From Roseiarcus sp963764955 (lineage in GTDB: Bacteria > Pseudomonadota > Alphaproteobacteria > Rhizobiales > Beijerinckiaceae), in NCBI GenBank assembly GCA_963764955.1, contig CAVXVE010000017.1, forward strand, positions 136,034-200,033: 64,000 nucleotides of DNA, in the 5' to 3' direction. Within the stretch, counting starts at the first letter, position 1; each line of letters begins with the position of its first letter. A model generated the notes under the pieces. That model had not been told where the DNA came from. It worked only from the letters and a program-made list of their open reading frames with translations, and ran no database searches. The position numbers and the translations under genes are program-made. Below are positions 63,217 to 64,000 of the stretch, one piece after another.

Positions 63217-64000
63217 ATGGGCCACATTCGGCTCGGGGCGCTGCCGAAGTCGCGAAAATGGAACCAGGTCGTTGGTTTGATCGCCGGCGGCGCGGATGTC
63301 GAACGCATCGCCGCCGCGAGCGCGGATGCCGCTGAAAACGGTCTCGATCGCGCCTCACACGATACCGGATTAGCTCACGCATTCTGGCTACTGACGCAGA
63401 TCCCCTTGGCCGCCCGGCAGGCGGATTTTCCGAGTTGTCGGCGAGCACTCGGTCTGGACGGCCTGTCCGCCGAGCCCACTCTGATCGAGATCATCGCTGC
63501 ATTCGGTCGGGCGGTCGACCGCCATGTCCGCGCGACTGGCAGACGTACAGACCTTGGCGAGATGGCGCAGCATGCGGCGTCGGAGACTCTTGCGTCACTG
63601 GCAGGACGCGAGCTTCCCAGCTTATTCGGTCCTGCCCCTGCAGATGTGCGGCTCGCTTTGGCGAAGCTCGGGACGTCGGATCGCTTCACTTGGTGGCGCG
63701 CGATTTCTTTTCGCGCCTGGTACTCCGCTCCCTCGGGTACTTCTTGAGCAGAGAACTCTCGACCCACGTCGGACCAGAGAAGCTCGATCGAAGTTGGTCG
63801 GCGAACACAGCGCGTTCAACGCAGCTTTAGATCTGCATTGTCGGGAAGCGTCTCGGATCATCAAGGAGTTTTCTGGCGACTGGTACGGCAAGACCCTCTA
63901 CCAAAAGAAAGCAATCAGTCAGGACGACGCGCGAAAGATGCACGTGTCGCATTCAAGAAACTCCGAGCCGAACTCCGCAAGCGGAGAGACTTGGATGCAT
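63217..64000 (+). CDS. Unrecognised protein, frameshifted, runs off the window
   Basis: Starts MGHIRLGALPKSRKWNQVVG and continues with helical sequence (AHAFWLLTQIPLAARQADFP, PTLIEIIAAFGRAVDRHVRA, GELPSLFGPAPADVRLALAK-like RELPSLFGPAPADVRLALAK). The frame breaks near 63680, and the continuation in other frames reads LARDFFSRLVLRSLGYFLSR-like VARDFFSRLVLRSLGYFLSR, FNAALDLHCREASRIIKEFS, GDWYGKTLYQKKAISQDDAR and, at the edge, FKKLRAELRKRRDLDA. No catalytic motif is recognised. Its position after DUF4062 on a decayed island hints at an accessory, possibly defence, function; this is inference only. Confidence 0.55.

Noticed and set aside
1..64000. CRISPR array
   Set aside because: No regularly spaced direct repeats; the repeats seen are single palindromes or inverted pairs.

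Overview
The window is high-GC, densely coded DNA of an alphaproteobacterium, most likely a member of the Hyphomicrobiales (Rhizobiales). The case rests on GGAAC-N16-(C/T)GTT promoters of the EcfG general-stress type, several short intergenic repeat families common in that class, a typical rhizobial gene repertoire (cyclase-TPR protein, DUF2934, CsbD, GYD and PRC-barrel proteins, poxvirus-type topoisomerase IB) and a PEP-CTERM-like exported protein. No rRNA, complete tRNA or CRISPR array was found.

Layout. 1-13 kb: gamma-glutamyltransferase and a divergent dihydropyrimidinase/hydantoinase, small exported and GYD proteins, an AtzH-like protein, two SDRs, pterin dehydratase, two paralogous small membrane proteins each behind an EcfG-type promoter, PPK2 and an amidase. 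13-21 kb: a cation P-type ATPase next to an internally deleted Na/Pi cotransporter, a TetR/redoxin pair with two palindromic operators, a PRC-barrel protein, a GIY-YIG gene bracketed by perfect inverted repeats, and a VapBC pair. 21-32 kb: 8-oxoguanine-deaminase-like enzyme divergent from an NMT1-type binding protein, an overlapping methyltransferase/cytochrome c pair, a NitT/TauT-type ABC transporter, a biuret-hydrolase-like cysteine hydrolase with an NCS2-type permease, and a zinc-ribbon protein. 32-41 kb: AraC regulator, FMN hydroxy-acid oxidase, lactonase-type amidohydrolase, RraA protein, a complete polar-amino-acid ABC transporter, topoisomerase IB and an aldo/keto reductase. 42-58 kb: cobalt-type nitrile hydratase operon, a PPOX/TetR divergent pair with overlapping operators, a PLP trans-sulfuration enzyme, a B12/radical-SAM protein, class III cyclase-TPR, nitronate monooxygenase, exonuclease III, a His/Tyr-repeat exported protein, lipid A acyltransferase, a 2OG-oxygenase-like protein and TrpB2. 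58-64 kb: accessory DNA with an orphan DddA-like deaminase, CsbD, DUF2934, a ParB-domain protein, a 3' fragment of tRNA-Glu, a decayed tyrosine integrase, an IS relic, a broken DUF4062 gene and an unrecognised broken gene running off the edge.

Metabolic theme: organic-nitrogen scavenging recurs (hydantoinase, AtzH-like protein, amidase, 8-oxoguanine-deaminase-like enzyme, biuret-hydrolase-like enzyme with a nucleobase-type permease, nitrile hydratase, gamma-glutamyltransferase). The genes are in separate transcription units, so a single pathway is inference.

Caution: at least ten otherwise well-conserved genes carry one to three single-base frameshifts. Many look like +1 insertions and probably reflect consensus errors in the assembly; others (integrase, Na/Pi transporter, DUF4062) look truly decayed. 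Frameshifted genes are given as full spans with approximate break points.
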